The notes: generated from the sequence alone by a model not told the origin. DNA of 44,436 nucleotides from Tubiluchus corallicola (GCA_030141605.1 JAQGDQ010000714.1:64001-108436); one strand, 5' to 3'; shown: positions 1 through 11,427, numbered from the stretch's first letter. Translations and numbers: made by a program.

Positions 1-110
1 AATCGTTCAATCTCAATTCGAATGCGGTTCGAATTCGAAACACCGAAGTTCGGTTCGATTCGAATTCGAAAGTCACAAATTCGGTTCGATTCGAATTCGC
101 TTTCTGGTAG
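1..110. repeat. short TTCGAATTCG-rich repeat at left edge
   Basis: Two to three imperfect copies of a motif built on GGTTCGATTCGAATTCG, about 43 bp apart. A related stretch occurs at about 36235-36280 (TTCGAATTCGAATCG). It contains a B-box-like GGTTCGATTC, but no tRNA fold surrounds it. It is cut by the window edge, so the full element is not visible. Confidence 0.5.
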
Positions 111-325
111 AGAATGCTCGCCCCTAGTTGATATCGTTAGTTGCCAGTTAATTTGAGAAAAGTGTTGACACCATAAACGTCTACCATTTTCACTATTGAT
201 GTCTTTCGTTTATTATGGTTCAAAGTTACTACTATGAACTATGAACTATGAATTTTATTCCACACATCAAAATACATTATTATATACATAAATAAACAAT
301 AAATAAAATAATTTGAGTAGTGTGA

Positions 326-363
326 GGTGAGTGTACGACCATACGGTCATTAACACACTCACC
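326..363. repeat. short perfect hairpin
   Basis: GGTGAGTGT at 326-334 is repeated inverted as ACACTCACC at 355-363 with a 20-bp loop. It could be the end of a small inverted-repeat element. The rest of 111-394 shows no gene. Confidence 0.4.
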
Positions 364-394
364 TTACTTAAATGAAAAATTTAATAAAGTTATG

Positions 395-830
395 CGTGCT
401 TTTTTAGATGACTCAATGAAAAAGGAAACATTAGAAAAACATAATATGTAATTACGATTTTGATATGAATATAGAAACAATTTTGAAATAAAGTAAATGA
501 TGTAATAATAGTATGAAAACATAAGGACAACATAATATGGAATTACGATTTTGATATGAATATTGAAATAATTTTGAAATAAAGTAAATGATGTAATAAT
601 AGCAAGGAAACAAAAGAAAAACATAATATGGAATTACGATTTAGATATGAATATTGAAATAATTTTGAAATAAAGTAAATGATGTAATAATAGCAAGGAA
701 ACACAAGAAAAACATAATATGGAATTACGATTTTGATACGAATATTGAAATAATTTTGAAATAAAGCAAATGATATAATAATAGCAAGGAAACATAATAT
801 GTAAATACGATTTTGATATAGACTGCGATG
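395..830. repeat. 91-bp tandem repeat, about 4.5 copies
   Basis: The anchor CATAATATG recurs at 440, 531, 622 and 713 (spacing 91), then at 793 (a shortened last unit). Each unit reads through AATTACGATTTTGATATGAA and AAATAAAGTAAATGATG. It is very AT-rich, and open frames across it are by-products of the repeat. Confidence 0.9.
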
Positions 831-1423
831 AATGAATAATTCATTTAAATTGATTTATACATTTTACTAATAAAGTAACATTAGTACAAGAAAAACATTA
901 GTGCAAAAAGACACACGTGCACAAAAAGAGAAAAAAAAGCTCTAGTTTTCTACGCCAATGAATATTTACTAAGTAAAAATATCTTGTATTGTTTGGTAGC
1001 TATTTGTAAAGAAGGAGAGGAAATGATTGTATTGGGTACACTATTCAATTGTATTGGGTACACTATACTAACCAAGCCATGTACCAACAATGCCTTTTTC
1101 TTGGACTGTACAAAGGCAAACTGATGATTAAAACATGAACATTATTAGTTACTACACGGAGCTATACAAGCCTTCAAACAGCTTGCATGGGTTTAGATGC
1201 TTAAGTATGAACGGCAATAATAGCATACATTAAAATGTCTGAAATGCTAATCGATCTAGGCTGGTAGAAGCGTCGGGTATAGGTAATCAATTTAGACCAA
1301 GCAGCGCGTTTCTCTCTGATTAAACCTGCGTTACCTTTCTAGATGTTAAACCATTGATTATTGCAATCAGCAGGTAAAGCAAGAACACCTGACACTCAGG
1401 TAAACCCATTTAAACCACGGTGC
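831..1423. other. no gene seen
   Basis: AT-rich single-copy sequence. The only structure noted is a local duplication of TTGTATTGGGTACACTAT at about 1027-1069. No exon with convincing splice sites was found on either strand. Confidence 0.4.
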
Positions 1424-2275
1424 CACGTACATTCGTAAGTATTAAGTACAGAACGTACATCTGTAACTGCTAGGTGCAGAACGAACATTTGTAAGTACTA
1501 AGTACAGAATGTACATTGTAAGTACTATCAGACGAACAAAACACAAAACAAAACAGAACGAACATTTGTAAGTACTAGTCAAAACAAAAACAAACACAAA
1601 ACAGTGAAACAAACACATTTGTAAGTACTAGGTGCAGAACGAACATTTGTAAGTACTAGGTGCAGAACGAACATTTGTAAGTACTAGGTACAGAACGAAC
1701 ATTTGTAAGTACTAGGTGCAGAACGAACATTTGTAAGTACTAGGTACAGAACGAACATTTGTAAGTACTAGGTGCAGAACGAACATTTGTAAGTACTAGG
1801 TGCAGAACGAACATTTGTAAGTACTAAGTACAGAACGAACATTTGTAAGTACTAAGTACAGAACGTACATTTGTAAGTACTAGGTGCAGAACGAACATTT
1901 GTAAGTACTAAGTACAGAATGTACATTGGTAGGTACTAAGTACAGAACGTACATTTGTAAGTACTAAGTACAGAACGAACATTTGTAAGTACTAAGTACA
2001 GAATGTACATTGGTAGGTATTAAGTACAGAACGTACATATGTAAGTACTAGGTGCAGAACGAACATTTGTAAGTAGTAAGTACAGAATGTACATTGGTAG
2101 GTATTAAGTACAGAACGTACATTTGTAAGTACTAAGTACAGAACGTGCATTTGTAAGTACTAAGTATGGAATGTACATTTGTAAGTACTAAGTACCAAAA
2201 CGTACATTTGTAAGTGTTAAAAACAGAACGTACATTTGCAAGTACTAAGTACAGAACGTACATTTGCAAATGCAC
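1424..2275. repeat. 28-bp minisatellite, roughly 28 copies
   Basis: The unit is about AAGTACTAAGTACAGAACGT plus ACATTTGT. Two main variants are interspersed, one with AAGTACAG and one with AGGTGCAG. The unit contains the near-palindrome GTACTAAGTAC. The array is broken at about 1525-1615 by an ACAAAACA-rich stretch. Units touch each other without unique spacers, so this is not a CRISPR array. Confidence 0.95.
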
Positions 2276-2525
2276 CAAATTCACCCGAATGTACCTTTTT
2301 CATGTAAATACAACTCTGCAAACTGTAAACTGGAATCCAGAAACAACTGCGGCAACACTTGAACCTAGCTCATTACAAAGACGAATCCTCTAAGAAGAGA
2401 TGCCAAACTAACAAAGACTTAGCTGCATTAAGATGCTTATGTAGCCTCATCCAATGAGAGAAACAGCTATAATCAGTACATGCCAAATAAACCATCCAGA
2501 AGCAGTCATCTATCCATCCACTTAC

Positions 2526-3311
2526 CAGTCTTTGTGTTGCTTAACTTCAATACCTTAGTGTACAGAAGCTATTGCAGCATAATTGTAGGTCGAGCTGCAA
2601 CTTCTATACCAGGCAACAAAACTTACTTTACGGATTACTTCTAATATACAAAAATACAAGGTACACGAACTGCTTGTTAATTTATAAACCTGCAAAAGGT
2701 AAAAGGCAGCTTACCTGCTGCAAGGGTATTCCGAACACCTGCAAAATAAAGAAATAAAGAAATAAATAATCATTCAAAGTAAGGATAAAACCAAGAATAA
2801 TTGCATACTTATTAAAACCATAAATAACACTTAATCTCACTGTCGTTTTAGTGGGTTACATAAAGAATTCTTCCCGCTGGCTTCATAAGGTAAGTCCTTA
2901 ATTTATTTTCTCTGTTATACTGAAAAGAAAATGTAAAAAAAAACTGAAAAGTTGTTTTAGATAAATATGTCCAAAAATCAATTAATTCGTAAATGGAACA
3001 AATCAAGTGACATCATCACAAACGTACAAAACGTGTTTTTAAAAAAATAAAGACAGGTGCATCTTTTGTATAATAATAGACATGCAGCTTGCACCATCTT
3101 GCAAATGCAACATAAAAACTCAGAGAAAGTAACGTCTCGTAAAAACAGAAAAAGAAAAAAATAACGAACACAAGGAAATGAAATTCGAACAAGATCACGA
3201 AAACAAAAGAGCATTTACATTGGGATCGGATGGTCCATCGAGATACGCTTTCTCGTCTTGTGCAACTTCTATATTAACTCTATTATCTTTCTCCTCCTTT
3301 TGATCAGTCAT
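2526..3311 (-). CDS. 5' end of an unidentified gene, possible RhoGAP-domain protein (three candidate exons)
   Basis: I propose three minus-strand exons: 3311-3219 (31 codons from ATG, starting MTDQKEEKDN and ending GPSDPN), a micro-exon at 2738-2715, and 2553-2526. The first donor is GTAAAT and the next two are GTAAG. The micro-exon acceptor is TTTTGCAG. All phases agree. Exon 1 is charged and hydrophilic. The joined second and third exons read VFGIPLQQ then VLKLSNTKT, which resembles the opening FG-x-PL of RhoGAP domains, GTPase activators for Rho-family proteins. That assignment is an inference from about 18 residues. No catalytic arginine or later RhoGAP motif is visible, so the gene would have to continue through an intron beyond base 1. 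A TATA-like sequence lies near 3790. The 94-bp array upstream repeats this gene's start region. The third exon's acceptor (CACTAAG) is weak. Confidence 0.42.
2715..2738 (-). CDS. 24-nt micro-exon of the left-hand gene
   Basis: Eight codons, VFGIPLQQ, lie between a TTTATTTTGCAG acceptor and a GTAAGC donor, phase 0 on both sides. The clean splice sites are the best support in this candidate gene. The flanking introns would be 480 and 161 bp. Confidence 0.42.
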
Positions 3312-3765
3312 GGTTTATTGTTGTTCTCAAAATAATTTCACAATTCAGAATGATTTGATAAGAATGGATCGCAAAGAAACTCCCGATCAGTTATGGTTTA
3401 TTGTTGTTCTCCAATAATTTCACAATTCACAAGATTTGATAAGAATGGATCGCAAAGAACAAGTCAAAGAAACTTCCGATCAGTCAAGGTTTATTGTTGT
3501 TCTCCAATAATTTCACAATTCAGAATGAATTGATAAGAATGGATCACAAAGAACAAGTCAAAGAAACTCCCGATCAGTCAAGGTTTATTGTTGTTCTCCA
3601 ATAATTTCACAATTCAGAATGATTTGATAAGAATGGATCACAAAGAACAAGTCAAAGAAACTCCCGATCAGTCAAGGTTTATTGTTGTTCTCAAATAATT
3701 TCACAATTCACAATGATTTGATAAAAATGGATCGCAAAGAACAAGTCAAAGAAACTCCCGATACT
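3303..3765. repeat. 94-bp tandem repeat covering the 5' leader of the left-hand gene, about 5 copies
   Basis: The anchor CGATCAGT recurs at 3384, 3477, 3571 and 3665, and a truncated CGATAC closes the array at 3759. The spacing is 94 bp in the regular part. Read on the minus strand, each unit ends in CAATAAACCNNNACTGATC. In the unit next to the gene NNN is ATG, the proposed start codon. In the other units it is ATA or TTG. Confidence 0.9.
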
Positions 3766-3788
3766 GTATGCGTGTGATCCAAGAAAAT

Positions 3789-3800
3789 CCTTTATAAAAG
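3789..3800 (-). promoter_or_regulatory. candidate TATA box for the left-hand gene
   Basis: CTTTTATAAAGG on the minus strand lies about 25 bp upstream of the 94-bp array. If transcription starts at about 3760, the 5' leader would consist of the array itself. The motif is nearly palindromic and could also serve the plus strand. No other promoter element was identified. Confidence 0.25.
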
Positions 3801-3809
3801 GCAATAGCA

Positions 3810-4117
3810 CCTAGCATTAAGTTGTACTGAAAACTAGCAACAACTTAACATCACAAAATGTCTCAAAGCGAACACAGTAGTCAGCTCTTGGTACCGAGAA
3901 TATGACAGTTTAATACGGTAAAAAAACGCATGTGAAAAAAGTGGAACATCGTCCAGCCAACATTCGTGAAGAAATCTGCGCAAACTGACGCTCGGCTCTC
4001 ACAATTGGCTACCTGTTTAAAATCTAATTGTACTTCAGTTTTGCCAATTGCTACGTTGTGCAGTTGTAAAATTCGTCAATAACCACCAACTTGGGTGCCA
4101 TTGAAACGAAATGAAAC
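3810..4117. other. no gene seen
   Basis: Single-copy sequence between two tandem arrays. No convincing exon or repeat was found. Confidence 0.4.
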
Positions 4118-4470
4118 ATGCTACTGCCAGCAAATGTAATGACAATGACAACCTTTACGTTGTACTACCAACTCCACCACCACATTGACAACTGAGAGTA
4201 TGGCTTCCCAGCAAGTAAATGTAATTACAATGACTACTTTTACGTTGTACTACCAACTCCACCACATTGACAACTGAGAGTATGGCTTCAAAGCTAGTAA
4301 ATGTAATGACAATGACAACCTTTACGTTGTACTACCAACTCCACCACCACATTGACAACTGAGAGTATGGCTTCCCAGCTAGTAAATGTAATGACAATGA
4401 CAACTTTTACGTTGTACTACTAACACCACCACATTGACAACTGAGAGTATGGCTTCTCCAGCTAGAAGGT
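4118..4470. repeat. about 84-bp tandem repeat, 4 copies
   Basis: The anchor AAATGTAAT recurs at 4132, 4218, 4299 and 4384 (spacings 86, 81, 85). Length varies through loss or gain of CCA triplets in CTCCACCACC. Units contain TTTACGTTGTACTACCAACT and GAGAGTATGGCTTC. Confidence 0.9.
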
Positions 4471-4479
4471 ATTACTACA

Positions 4480-5285
4480 TATATACAATAAGGAAAAGAT
4501 AAACATTAACATAAGCATGTGTCTTTAGGGAGAGCTGGGATTACTCCTGCAGGCTTAACCACGTGCTGTTAAACTCCAGCAGATTGAAAGCATCCCGCGG
4601 AAGCACATGTGCGACCGAGATTTGGACAAATCCGTCGAAGTGTTTTAAGCTAATCACTTGGCGTTTTTCTCAAAGGCGAATAAGTTAAAGATGTCTTCAA
4701 TCACTTCCGAACAGCCAAAGAAGATAAGAATGGCTTGAAAACGCAAATGATTAGAAGTCACCGATCGAGCAACTAGGAGACCGGCATAACCACGTCCTCC
4801 TGCTACACCCAATCGGTTCCATACACTCGTTGGAGAGGGCTCAGCGTCCGGATGAATCAGCCCCGCTGGTTGTTTCAGCAATGAAACATTCGTTTATTTG
4901 TTTACGTAGTTAAACATCGTTCATTCGTGTCTCAGCAGGAAAACAACCATCTGTGTGTTTACTACATCACGGAGAGCTTCCAGCTTCCAGCCACGGCGCT
5001 GCTATCAACACTGCAATTACACGGGAGCATCAGATTTAAACTTGAATCTCAGGTGATTTGAGACGAGGAAGATATCGGCTGAAATAGACCTCGTCAAATT
5101 CAAGCGTCTTTCTTTTTTTGTCCAACAGTTTGTCAGTTAGCAAGCCAGGATGCAGCACTCACTCAGTAGGGTGTAATACTAATGCTGAATGGTTATGGCA
5201 GTACTGGTACTGGACTTTCTCGTTTTATCAGGCCTACGCAAATCACAATAACCAACACAGCATAGCACGTCAGAATTTTAACAAA
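4480..5285. other. no identified gene; unassigned minus-strand open frame at 4654-4881
   Basis: This stretch has somewhat higher GC and more CpG than its surroundings. A 75-codon minus-strand frame (4654-4881, containing VWNRLGVAGGRGYAGLL and ending FAFEKNAK) has no ATG at its start (TTG) and matches no family I know. It could be a promoter-proximal region or a chance frame. Confidence 0.3.
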
Positions 5286-5289
5286 TCAG

Positions 5290-5665
5290 TTAACCCTTAC
5301 AGTCTCAAATTATTTTTTAATAAGAAAAAAATTTTTGGCTTGGTACTTTTGTTCAGTGTGTCCATCTTGTTTACACATAATAATTATTTTTTTCTACCTG
5401 TGAATGCGTGCTAAATATAGCCTGTATGCCACGGGATACATTGGGATTCAATGGAAGCATAAAATGTGCTTCATTTTGCAACTGCTGATAATTTTTTAAA
5501 GTATTTAAGACATTTAGTATGCATGCTATGCTGATCTGTATGCATGCTATGCATGTAAAATAACTATTAACAGATCAAATAACTATCAGTTTTAAAATTT
5601 TATTAATTTTAAAGGTAGAAAATATTCTCGTATCCCACGGGATACAACGGGTATGAAAGGGTTAA
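5290..5665. mobile_element. piggyBac-like MITE with TTAA flanks
   Basis: The left end is TTAACCCTTACAG (from 5290) and the right end is the inverted match CATACCCTTTCA's complement, GGGTATGAAAGGGTTAA (ending 5665). TTAA duplication and CCCTT termini are the known signature of piggyBac-type elements. The inside holds two ACGGGATACA motifs and TGTATGCATGCTATG duplicates, but no transposase. About 376 bp including both TTAA. Confidence 0.6.
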
Positions 5666-6117
5666 TAAAGCTGAAAGTGCAGAGCTACAGTTGGTTTAAG
5701 ATAGAATGCTAAACCCACAGAAATGCCCTAACCACGTTTGTATATTATAACTGTATTACAGTGTGTTATATTGTATTATATGTTGTATGGACGCAAAAAT
5801 AATGTCACAGAGCAAAGAGTTTTTAACCAAACTGTGTACATGTATAGCTTCAATAAACTAGCAGTATTTTAGTACTAACCTACTAAATTTTGCTAAGAAA
5901 GTCCAAATAACAAACATTTTATGCTTTATACTGTGATCAAAGCCATAAAAATAAAAATAAACTAGGTATAAGGTATTACTTTGTAGTGACTATATGATGT
6001 GTTGATGATAGTTTAGTTTAAGCTTTATATATTTATAGTGGATTTACAAAAACAGACTGCGCCTGATACAGTATCTCCATGGTTAATTTTATATTGTTAA
6101 TCTGCTTATTTATTTTT
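5666..6117. other. no gene seen
   Basis: AT-rich sequence with no supported coding signal or repeat. Confidence 0.4.
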
Positions 6118-6295
6118 CAGATTTTTAAGTTTTAAAAACCTATGTCTTTTACAGAAAAGGACGAAATTTGTGAAAATTGGTGTTCTGCAAGGATCAATTA
6201 TGAGACCCTTTTTTTATTGCATGAAAATCATCTCACAAAACTTGTCGGTTTACAAATTTCCATTGAACCATGCTGACCATTTGGGTAAAATAGGA
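6118..6295 (+). pseudogene. LINE reverse-transcriptase scrap
   Basis: One plus-strand frame reads LQKRTKFVK then IGVLQGSIMRPFF. This matches the conserved GVPQGSxLGPxLF block of non-LTR reverse transcriptases, with two substitutions in the core (IMR for ILG). The FADD catalytic block that should follow is absent and the frame ends at a stop near 6317. I read this as a short, decayed insertion. The element's clade cannot be told. Confidence 0.5.
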
Positions 6296-6435
6296 ATGAT
6301 TTCACTTATTTTGTAATACGTGCAAGGTATCAGTCTATGCGATAGTACTCAAAAAAAGAAAAAACTCAATAAAAAAGCACTCCTTGGGATTACTACAGTT
6401 TACAGGATGCATCGCAGGAAAACTTGTAGCGTCAT

Positions 6436-7038
<603 letters not shown>

Positions 7039-7046
7039 GGCGTCAT

Positions 7047-7870
7047 ATTACCATAGCAAAGTCAACCGAGTTCAAAAGCATTACCATGTTTGCATAATAG
7101 TTGCCATTTCTTGAATGATGGCTCTGTGCGGATGGCTTCGGGCTTACATCAGTAAATGGGTAATGTTTGTTTAAGCGAGTTTCACTTGCATGTAACATTT
7201 GTTGACAGAGTCCAACCCCAAACCACCTGTAATGGCTCGCTAAAATAAACCAAGCTTGCAGTGTTTATTAGCAAATTCGCACTGCTACCGTCCCACCTGC
7301 ATTGGCACGAAGCCCAGCAGCCAGTGGCCATATTGCACCGCCGCCCTTACAGAGACCCATGTGAATAAATATCATTAATGCATTCAATGGCTCGGCTCGA
7401 GGGGATTCTGGTGACGTATGTTCAGATGTGTAGCAGCTTCAACCCTGCCTTTCTAACCTGTTCCACAAAACGAAGCCCGATTCACAACAACGACGCGGCT
7501 AAATGCAAAAAGTGCTATCTTGCCGAGAGTCATGAATAGTTGAAACGAGAGGATTAAGCAAGCGAACTGACTCTTCCACGTGAGGATTTAATGTTCACTC
7601 GATGACAGAGGCGGTTCTGCTGTTCATACTCGGCTGATCCGCTTCATACAAACGCTGTCCAAGGTAAAAAAGATTCCTAGTCAAATTTGTGTGCAGAAAA
7701 TTTACAACGTGCGCAATATTGGACTTTTGTAAAAACTGAACTGATGACATGTTGTGATATCACATGTGTGATGTAAATTGTTACAATATGCCTACCATTA
7801 GTCTCATTTTTTGAAGTCCTTTGCAAAATAGCCAGAAAGGCAGATTAAAGGTGCTGCTCATTTTGCTAAC
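7047..7870. other. no identified gene; 30-codon minus-strand ORF at 7268-7360
   Basis: This stretch is GC-richer than its neighbours. On the minus strand, ATG at 7360-7358 opens a 30-codon frame beginning MGLCKGGGAIWPLAAG. Its stop overlaps an AATAAA-type signal (TGCTAATAAAC). The opposite strand is also open there, so this may be chance or an old mobile sequence. No family was recognised. Confidence 0.2.
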
Positions 7871-7878
7871 AAGTAGTG

Positions 7879-8247
7879 CAGTGGTTCCCAAAGTAGGGGT
7901 AAATTACCCCCCGGGGTAATATGTTTTTTGGGGAGGGGGGTAACGGGCACCCTCTGAAAATTTTTAAAACTTCGCTCGGAATGCATTTTACGTAGTTTTC
8001 TTCTTGAAGAGACTGCCTCCGGCAGGCAACACTGTGTCATAATTGTAATTCTTGTTTTGGCAACAATACAACAACAACACCTGGAAATTTATTTATGTCA
8101 CGAGCAAACATAAATAATTTTGCTTGCTTGCGGCATATACGTTTGTTTACTTTTTTGAGTTGGAGAAGTAGTACTAGGTGGGGGGGTAATGGACACGACC
8201 GGGTTTCCCGATTTGGGTAACGGTCCGAGAAAGTTTGGGAACCACTG
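7879..8247. mobile_element. hAT MITE with perfect 8-bp target duplication
   Basis: The left end is CAGTGGTTCCCAAAGT and the right end AGTTTGGGAACCACTG, an inverted pair. Both sides are flanked by AAGTAGTG (7871-7878 and 8248-8255). An 8-bp duplication with CAGTGGTTCCCAAA termini is typical of hAT elements. At 369 bp with no transposase, it is non-autonomous. It sits at the left margin of the 45-bp minisatellite. Confidence 0.93.
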
Positions 8248-8255
8248 AAGTAGTG

Positions 8256-9895
8256 GCTTCGGTAATGACTTGTGGGTTGTACAGATTTGCCCATTCTAAT
8301 GGTTTAATTTATAACCTGTGGACTGGAAGCACTTGGCCGCTGTAATGGCCTCATAACAATTCAGGGACTGGGACTCTTTGTCCACTGTAATGGCTTCATA
8401 ACAATTCGGGGACTGCGACTCTTTGTCCACCGTAACGGCTTCATAACAATTCGGGGACTGGGACTCTTTATCCACCGTAACGGCTTCACTAACACCTTGT
8501 GAGCAGGAGATGTTGGCCAACTTAATATCTATTTTACTGCCTCATTATTACCTTGTAGACCTGAAAGGGTTTGTACACCGCAAAGGCTTATTAAAATTAA
8601 TAGATCAGAATCTATGTCCAGACTCAGTGGCTTTATTAACAACTTGTGGTCTGAGAGTGTTTGTCCACGGTCATGGCATGGCTGGATTAAAAAGGAGCTG
8701 CTGGTTAGAGGTGTTTGCCAATTCTAATGGCTTCATTTATCACTTCTGACTTCTGAGCTGGAAGCATTTGGTCACTGTAATGGCTTCATAACAGACTTGT
8801 GGATTGGAAATGTTTGTCCACAACTTGGGGACGTCCACTGCAGTGGCTTCCTTAATAATTATTGCATTGTGTCATCAATGCCTTGTAAAGTGGAAGGCCT
8901 TGTTATTGGAAAGGCTAAAGTGATAGACAGAAATGTATGTTCACTGCAGTGGCTTCACTAGGAAACTTTTGCTAAATGTAATAGCTTCACTTGTGAGCTG
9001 AAAGCATTCATCCACTGTAATAGCTTTTTTTAATAACTTGTGAGGTCCAACTTTTGCTCAATGTAATAGCTTCATTAAAAACTTGTGAACTAAAAGCATT
9101 CATCCACTGTAATAGCTTTTTTTTAAAACTTGTGAGCTGAAAGCATTCATCCACTGTAATAGCTTTTTTTTAAAACTTGTGAGCTGAAAGCATTCATCCA
9201 CTGTAATAGCTTTTTTTAAAACTTGTGAGCTGAAAGCATTCATCCACTGTAATAGCTTTTTTAAAAACTTGTGAGCTGAAAGCATTCATCCACTGTAATA
9301 GCTTTTTTAAAAACTTGTGAGCTGAAAGCACTCATCCACTGTAATAGCTTTTTTTTAAACTTGTGAGGTGGAACCATTCATCCGCTGTAATAGCTTTTTT
9401 TTAAACTTGTGAGCTGGAAGCATTCATCCACTGTAATAGCTTTTTTTAAAACTTGTGAGCTGGAAGCATTCATCCGCTGTAATAGCTTTTTTTAAAACTT
9501 GTGAGCTGGAAGCATTCATCCGCTGTAATAGCTTTTTTTAATAACTTGTGAGCTGAAAGCATTCATCCACTGTAATAGCTTTTTTTAATAACTTGTGAGC
9601 TGAAAGCATTCATCCACTGTAATAGCTTTTTTTAAAACTTGTGAACTGAAAGCATTCATCCACTGTAATAGCTTTTTTTAATAACTTGTGAGGTGGAAAC
9701 GTTTGCTCAATGTAATACTTCATTAATAACTTGTGAGCTGAAAGCACTCATCCACTGTAATAGCTTTTTAAAAACTTGTGAGCTGGAAGCACTCATCCAC
9801 TGTAATAGCTTCATTAATAACTTGTGAGTTGAAAGCATTCATCACTGTAATAGCTTTTTTTTAAACTTGTGAGCTGAAAGCATTCATCCACTGTT
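8256..9895. repeat. 45-47-bp minisatellite, degenerate on the left, homogeneous on the right
   Basis: The right-hand unit is about CTTGTGAGCTGAAAGCATTC plus ATCCACTGTAATAGCTTTTTTTAAAA. From about 9000 to 9895 the copies are close to identical apart from T-run length. From 8256 to 9000 the same frame (CTTGTG, TCCACTGTAATGGCTTC) is recognisable but heavily diverged. Open frames on both strands follow the repeat period and are not genes. Confidence 0.9.
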
Positions 9896-10125
9896 ACTTC
9901 AGATTTTTGCTAGTTAAAGAAATAGCTGGTTACGATGCAATGTTCACTGTACAATTGATTCAAATGTCCATGGCCAGAAACGGGCAAATGAAATGGCTTT
10001 ATCTTTTTTACTCAGCTCAAATAAGTTTGGTTTCTTTACGTTCATACATTATAAAATTACAACCCAGAAACATACACTGGCCTAGTCACATTAAATGCTT
10101 ACAACTTTCAATGCAATGTCCGCAG

Positions 10126-10490
10126 TTCTGTGGTTTTTGCTTTTGCCTCAGTAATTGCAGGACAAGAAAACGAAGCAATGCCTACATTCGAACAAGACAT
10201 AAACTCGTCCGCTCAATTTCAAGCTAAAGGTAATATGATTTTTGAAAACTGCTTAATCACCCAGTTCTCAACTCACGATATTCTAGTGCTAGTCAGTTTT
10301 AGACAAAAAAGTAGCAAATTTTAAAAAAGAATAAGCCAGTTCTCAACTCACACAATATTCCAGTGTTAGTCAGTTTTAGACAAAAAAGTAGCAAATTTTA
10401 AAAAAGAAAGTAGTCCCAGCCATTTCAATTGTTTACCTCCCAACGAGAACAGCAGACGGTAAAACTTCAGTTGTAATACATGTAACATTG
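10126..10490 (+). CDS. two candidate exons of an unidentified, possibly secreted protein
   Basis: Exon A at 10126-10229 (acceptor CCGCAG, donor AAAG|GTAATA) contains a hydrophobic run SVVFAFASVIAG followed by QENEAMPTFEQ, like a signal peptide and mature N-terminus. Exon B at 10420-10490 (acceptor TCCCAG, donor GTAAGT) encodes ISIVYLPTRTADGKTSVVIH. Phases match: A leaves one base and B supplies two. No in-frame ATG precedes exon A, so an upstream exon would be needed. Splicing at 10490 to the next good acceptor (ATTTTCAG, about 10568) gives a stop after five codons. I recognise no family. It could be a remnant of a mobile element. Confidence 0.3.
10261..10410. repeat. 75-bp tandem duplication
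   Basis: CCAGTTCTCAACTCAC begins at 10261 and again at 10336, and both copies run into GTCAGTTTTAGACAAAAAAG. It lies in the intron proposed between the two candidate exons. Confidence 0.85.
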
Positions 10491-10499
10491 GTAAGTAAA

Positions 10500-11040
10500 T
10501 TCCTACATTAAGCCATCTTCCTTCATCTAATTCAATTCCGCGACGGACGAATGAATGCCATTTTCAGTATCTCCTCTGCCTCTGATCTGATACGAGATGG
10601 GCGCAGCTGTGACAAGAAATCAAGCAAATTACGGCAAAACCACGTGCCCGTACTACGTCACGTAGACTGGACCCCAGTCCAATTATGCTTGTACCATTCA
10701 TCGGCTTAGACAGAAAGCTGCTACACAACATTGATCAACGTGTCAAGATGTTCTGTACCACGTCTCTGACAAGACATTTATGGTCAAGGTACAGGGTGTT
10801 CCAGAAGAAACTGTGTGTGCGTGATAGCTTCATTCATTACATCATTTCATTTTAAGAACTAATGTTTTCTTTATCACGATTCACTTTAAAATTTCAGATT
10901 ATCTCCATTACTTTTTTTCTATCACTGTGTGGGACAATCTAAGAAGCCCTGCTTTTAGTGTGGGACAATCTAACAAGCCCTGCTTTTTGATTACCCGCAA
11001 CACATTTACCTTCGTGTATAAGTGAACAGTGTTTGAGGCT
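10500..11040. other. no gene seen
   Basis: The only structure is a direct duplication of GTGTGGGACAATCTAA followed by AGCCCTGCTTTT at about 10929-10985. No exon was supported. Confidence 0.4.
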
Positions 11041-11155
11041 TTTTCTGTGCAGTATTTCTTATTTGTATTATATCCATTGTAGGCCGTTTCACTAGATATT
11101 GTACATGAAACTGTTGTAAATGTGTAAGGTGAAATAAAAGACTTATGACTTATAG
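11041..11155 (+). mobile_element. probable LINE 3' tail with CTTATGA-type repeat
   Basis: GGTGAAATAAAAGACTTATG and a second ACTTATAG look like the short tail repeat of a CR1/L2-type LINE. A similar tail occurs on the minus strand near 26590-26625 (ACATAAGACATAAGAACTTT). No coding part remains. Confidence 0.35.
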
Positions 11156-11427
11156 AAATATACTGATATGCGGTGCGATGACCAAGTCATGTTACCATGA
11201 CGACCAAAAACAGATTATCCTATAAGCTGCAGCTATCCTATATCCTATATAGGATCCTCCAAGTTTGGTGCCCTCAAGCGTTGGTAACACTTGCTGAAAA
11301 ATCTGTTTTGACTACGGTTCTGTTGGTACATGTGCTAATCTGATTTGCAATAAACAGTAAAATAATGGCATTTCTTAAAGAACATTTTATTGACAAACGA
11401 AAGATAGCTATTCTGGCTTATTTAAAA

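Noticed and set aside
1-110. tRNA gene suggested by GGTTCGATTC
   Set aside because: No A box or cloverleaf around it; the motif is part of a short repeat.
1424-2275. Possible CRISPR array
   Set aside because: Repeats are contiguous and lack unique spacers; the genome is eukaryotic.
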